Of a DNA stretch of 16,592 bases, positions 14,301 to 16,592 are shown piece after piece (the stretch's first letter is position 1; each line of letters starts with the position of its first letter). Made by a program: the position numbers and the translations under genes. Below the pieces are notes generated by a model, which was not told the origin of the DNA, made no database searches, and was given only the letters and a program-made list of their open reading frames with translations. Source of the DNA: a bacterium (lineage in GTDB: Bacteria; Bacillota; Bacilli; Lactobacillales; Streptococcaceae); assembly GCA_905221065.1 (NCBI GenBank), contig CAJNBS010000025.1, positions 1 to 16,592 on the forward strand. The letters are read 5' to 3'.

Positions 14301-16592
14301 GTAGAGGCTACGGCACTTGTTGACGCTGACGTAGACGCTACCGCACTTGTTGACGCTGATGTAGACGCTACCGCACTTGTGCTTGCTGATGTAGAGGCTA
14401 CAGCGCTAGTACTTGCTGATGTAGATGCTACGGCACTTGTTGATGCTGATGTAGATGCTACAGCGCTTGTGCTTGCTGATGTAGACGCTACAGCGCTTGT
14501 GCTTGCTGATGTAGACGCTACGGCACTTGTTGAGGCTGATGTAGATGCTACGGCGCTAGTCGATGCTGACGTAGACGCTACTGCGCTTGTGCTTGCTGAC
14601 GTAGATGCTACGGCGCTAGTCGATGCTGACGTAGACGCTACCGCACTTGTTGATGCTGATGTAGAGGCTACAGCGCTTGTGCTTGCTGATGTAGACGCTA
14701 CAGCGCTAGTACTTGCTGAGGTAGATGCTACAGCACTTGTTGATGCTGACGTAGATGCTACAGCACTTGTTGATGCTGATGTAGAGGCTACTGCGCTTGT
14801 TGACGCTGACGTAGAGGCTACGGCACTTGTGCTTGCTGAGGTAGAAGCTACGGCACTTGTTGATGCTGAGGTAGAAGCTACCGCACTTGTTGATGCTGAT
14901 GTAGATGCTACTGCGCTAGTACTTGCTGACGTAGATGCTACGGCACTTGTTGATGCTGACGTAGACGCTACAGCGCTTGTTGACGCTGACGTAGACGCTA
15001 CTGCGCTTGTGCTTGCTGATGTAGACGCTACTGCGCTTGTGCTTGCTGACGTAGAGGCTACAGCACTTGTGCTTGCTGAGGTAGAGGCTACGGCACTTGT
15101 TGATGCTGAGGTAGATGCTACCGCACTTGTGCTTGCTGAGGTAGACGCTACGGCACTTGTTGATGCTGATGTAGAGGCTACTGCGCTTGTTGACGCTGAC
15201 GTAGAGGCTACGGCACTTGTTGACGCTGACGTAGACGCTACCGCACTTGTTGACGCTGATGTAGACGCTACCGCACTTGTGCTTGCTGATGTAGAGGCTA
15301 CAGCGCTAGTACTTGCTGATGTAGATGCTACGGCACTTGTTGATGCTGATGTAGATGCTACAGCGCTTGTGCTTGCTGATGTAGACGCTACAGCGCTTGT
15401 GCTTGCTGATGTAGACGCTACGGCACTTGTTGAGGCTGATGTAGATGCTACGGCGCTAGTCGATGCTGACGTAGACGCTACAGCGCTTGTGCTTGCTGAC
15501 GTAGATGCTACGGCGCTAGTCGATGCTGACGTAGACGCTACCGCACTTGTTGATGCTGATGTAGAGGCTACAGCGCTTGTGCTTGCTGATGTAGACGCTA
15601 CAGCGCTAGTACTTGCTGAGGTAGATGCTACAGCACTTGTTGATGCTGACGTAGACGCTACAGCGCTTGTGCTTGCTGATGTAGAGGCTACAGCGCTTGT
15701 GCTTGCTGATGTAGAGGCTACAGCGCTTGTGCTTGCTGAGGTAGACGCTACTGCGCTAGTACTTGCTGATGTAGACGCTACGGCACTTGTTGATGCTGAT
15801 GTAGACGCTACTGCGCTAGTACTTGCTGATGTAGACGCTACGGCACTTGTTGATGCTGATGTAGAGGCTACCGCACTTGTTGATGCTGATGTAGATGCTA
15901 CAGCGCTTGTGCTTGCTGATGTAGACGCTACGGCACTTGTTGATGCTGATGTAGAGGCTACAGCGCTAGTACTTGCTGAGGTAGACGCTACGGCACTTGT
16001 TGATGCTGATGTAGAAGCTACAGCGCTAGTACTTGCTGACGTAGATGCTACGACGCTAGTCGATGCTGACGTAGACGCTACAGCGCTTGTGCTTGCTGAG
16101 GTAGAGGCTACGGCACTTGTACTTGCTGATGTAGAGGCTACAGCGCTTGTGCTTGCTGAGGTAGACGCTACTGCGCTAGTACTTGCTGATGTAGACGCTA
16201 CGGCACTTGTTGATGCTGATGTAGACGCTACTGCGCTAGTACTTGCTGATGTAGACGCTACGGCACTTGTTGAGGCTGATGTAGATGCTACGGCGCTAGT
16301 CGATGCTGACGTAGACGCTACAGCGCTTGTGCTTGCTGACGTAGATGCTACGGCGCTAGTCGATGCTGACGTAGACGCTACCGCACTTGTTGATGCTGAT
16401 GTAGAGGCTACAGCGCTAGTACTTGCTGAGGTAGACGCTACGGCACTTGTTGAGGCTGATGTAGATGCTACGGCGCTAGTCGATGCTGACGTAGACGCTA
16501 CAGCGCTTGTGCTTGCTGACGTAGATGCTACGGCGCTAGTCGATGCTGACGTAGACGCTACCGCACTTGTTGATGCTGATGTAGAGGCTACA
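11381..16592 (-). CDS. Serine-rich-repeat surface adhesin A, C-terminal part with LPNTG anchor; 5' end beyond right edge
   Basis: This is the C-terminal 1,736 residues of a second SRR adhesin. From the right edge to about 11680 the frame is an uninterrupted SASTSAVAST-type array (about 1,640 residues). A less regular Ser/Thr/Met hinge (STSMSMSTSTSTS) and a non-repetitive linker follow. Then come LPNTG (11486-11500), a hydrophobic segment (SALLGALAAVTGLGLIA), KRRKR and an acidic tail DDEEEM before TAA at 11381-11383. That is a complete sortase A sorting signal, so the product should be covalently wall-anchored with a glycosylated stalk. No stop or phase change occurs in the array; every unit is a multiple of 30 bp. 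Scattered substitutions include Ala to Val at about 12542 and 16052, and Thr to Ala near 11868. The start, signal peptide and binding region are outside the window, so ligand and type are unknown. It lies upstream of adhesin B on the same strand and ends in its own terminator. Confidence 0.94.
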   Translation of the reverse strand, partial: VASTSASTSAVASTSASTSAVASTSASTSAVASTSASTSAVASTSASTSAVASTSASTSAVASTSASTSAVASTSASTSAVASTSASTSAVASTSASTSAVASTSASTSAVASTSASTSAVASTSASTSAVASTSASTSAVASTSASTSAVASTSASTSAVASTSASTSAVASTSASTSVVASTSASTSAVASTSASTSAVASTSASTSAVASTSASTSAVASTSASTSAVASTSASTSAVASTSASTSAVASTSASTSAVASTSASTSAVASTSASTSAVASTSASTSAVASTSASTSAVASTSASTSAVASTSASTSAVASTSASTSAVASTSASTSAVASTSASTSAVASTSASTSAVASTSASTSAVASTSASTSAVASTSASTSAVASTSASTSAVASTSASTSAVASTSASTSAVASTSASTSAVASTSASTSAVASTSASTSAVASTSASTSAVASTSASTSAVASTSASTSAVASTSASTSAVASTSASTSAVASTSASTSAVASTSASTSAVASTSASTSAVASTSASTSAVASTSASTSAVASTSASTSAVASTSASTSAVASTSASTSAVASTSASTSAVASTSASTSAVASTSASTSAVASTSASTSAVASTSASTSAVASTSASTSAVASTSASTSAVASTSASTSAVASTSASTSAVASTSASTSAVASTSASTSAVASTSASTSAVASTSASTSAVASTSASTSAVASTSASTSAVASTSASTSAVASTSASTSAVASTSASTSAVASTSASTSAVASTSASTSAVASTSASTSAVASTSASTSAVASTSASTSAVASTSASTSAVASTSASTSAVASTSASTSAVASTSASTSAVASTSASTSAVASTSASTSAVASTSASTSAVASTSASTSAVASTSASTSAVASTSASTSAVASTSASTSAVASTSSSTSAVASTSASTSAVASTSASTSAVASTSASTSAVASTSASTSAVASTSASTSAVASTSASTSAVASTSASTSAVASTSASTSAVASTSASTSAVASTSASTSAVASTSASTSAVASTSASTSAVASTSASTSAVASTSASTSAVASTSASTSAVASTSASTSAVASTSASTSAVASTSASTSAVASTSASTSAVASTSASTSAVASTSASTSAVASTSASTSAVASTSASTSAVASTSASTSAVASTSASTSAVASTSASTSAVASTSASTSAVASTSASTSAVASTSASTSAVASTSASTSAVASTSASTSAVASTSASTSAVASTSASTSAVASTSASTSAVASTSSSTSAVASTSASTSAVASTSASTSAVASTSASTSAVASTSASTSAVASTSSSTSAVASTSASTSAVASTSASTSVVASTSASTSAVASTSASTSAVASTSASTSAVASTSASTSAVASTSASTSAVASTSASTSAVASTSASTSAVASTSASTSAVASTSASTSAVASTSASTSAVASTSASTSAVASTSASTSAVASTSASTSAVASTSASTSAVASTSASTSAVASTSASTSAVASTSASTSAVASTSASTSAVASTSASTSAVASTSASTSAVASTSASTSAVASTSASTSAVASASASTSAVASTSASTSAVASTSASTSAVASTSASTSAVASTSASTSAVASTSASTSAVASTSASTSLSMSVSTSMSMSTSTSTSLSDAISDSATTSRSLVESNVEHSTSHVGNGTESTSKSRQQLPNTGTEVSKTSALLGALAAVTGLGLIAKRRKRDDEEEM
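11682..16592 (-). repeat. SRR2 decapeptide array of adhesin A (at least 163 units of 30 bp)
   Basis: The same SASTSAVAST decapeptide as in adhesin B, in continuous 30-bp phase through to the right edge. Its codon choices differ from the left array: the plus-strand string agtcgatgct is frequent here and I saw none in the left array, whereas gctgaagtag and gatgttgatgct are common on the left and nearly or wholly absent here. A few units carry replacements, such as S-T-S-S-S near 12613, 12753 and 13813. Large segmental duplications occur towards the right end. Confidence 0.96.
14193..14755 (-). repeat. 563-bp segment duplicated at 15093-15655 within the adhesin A array
   Basis: Line-by-line comparison shows 14193-14755 and 15093-15655, offset 900 bp, to be identical apart from one base (14582 t versus 15482 a). 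Adjacent units differ from each other at many synonymous sites, so this match is well above the background similarity of the array. It marks a recent in-frame duplication of about 30 units. Smaller copies of the same material occur further right: 15721-15853 matches 16141-16273, and 16261-16410 matches 16441-16590. Confidence 0.85.

Noticed and set aside
11682..16592. CRISPR array
   Set aside because: The 30-bp period is contiguous with no spacers, and the units form a coding frame with silent-site variation.

Overview
The window is almost entirely two enormous serine-rich-repeat (SRR) surface adhesin genes of an oral streptococcus, both on the minus strand and both cut by a window edge. The organism is most likely of the mitis group (S. 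mitis, S. oralis or a close relative). Reasons: a streptococcal KxxKxGKxW-type long signal peptide of the kind used by SRR adhesins, an LPNTG wall anchor, AT-rich intergenic DNA, Siglec-like plus Unique binding domains, and an intergenic element whose ends resemble a short repeat common in mitis-group genomes. Species was not established by any search.

Layout, in the direction of transcription (right to left). Positions 16592 to 11381 hold the C-terminal part of adhesin A: about 1,640 residues of a decapeptide array of consensus SASTSAVAST, a short hinge, LPNTG, a membrane helix and a charged tail. Its start and binding region lie beyond the right edge. A strong intrinsic terminator follows (11251-11306). 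About 1.26 kb of non-coding AT-rich DNA (10122-11380) then carries a 212-bp element with imperfect terminal inverted repeats, a 19-bp tandem duplication and the promoter and ribosome binding site of the next gene. Adhesin B starts at 10121 and runs off the left edge (3,373 complete codons visible). Its order is: signal peptide, short SRR1, helical segment, an unrecognised domain, several Ig/cadherin-like beta domains, three tandem [Ig-like + Siglec-like + Unique] modules, then SRR2 built from the same decapeptide as adhesin A.

How they would work: both products should be exported by the accessory Sec system (SecA2/SecY2/Asps), O-glycosylated on Ser/Thr of the repeats and anchored by sortase. 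The long glycosylated stalks would hold the binding regions away from the cell. None of the export or glycosylation genes is in view. In adhesin B the sialoglycan-binding motif (hydrophobic-T-R-x) is canonical only in the third module (WTRF). The first has ATRA and the second ANRA, and the substitution in the second lies within a nearly identical duplicated DNA block. The repeat arrays show recent segmental duplications and array-specific codon patterns, so they are probably changing length by recombination. The 3.5-kb open frame on the plus strand is an antisense shadow of the array.
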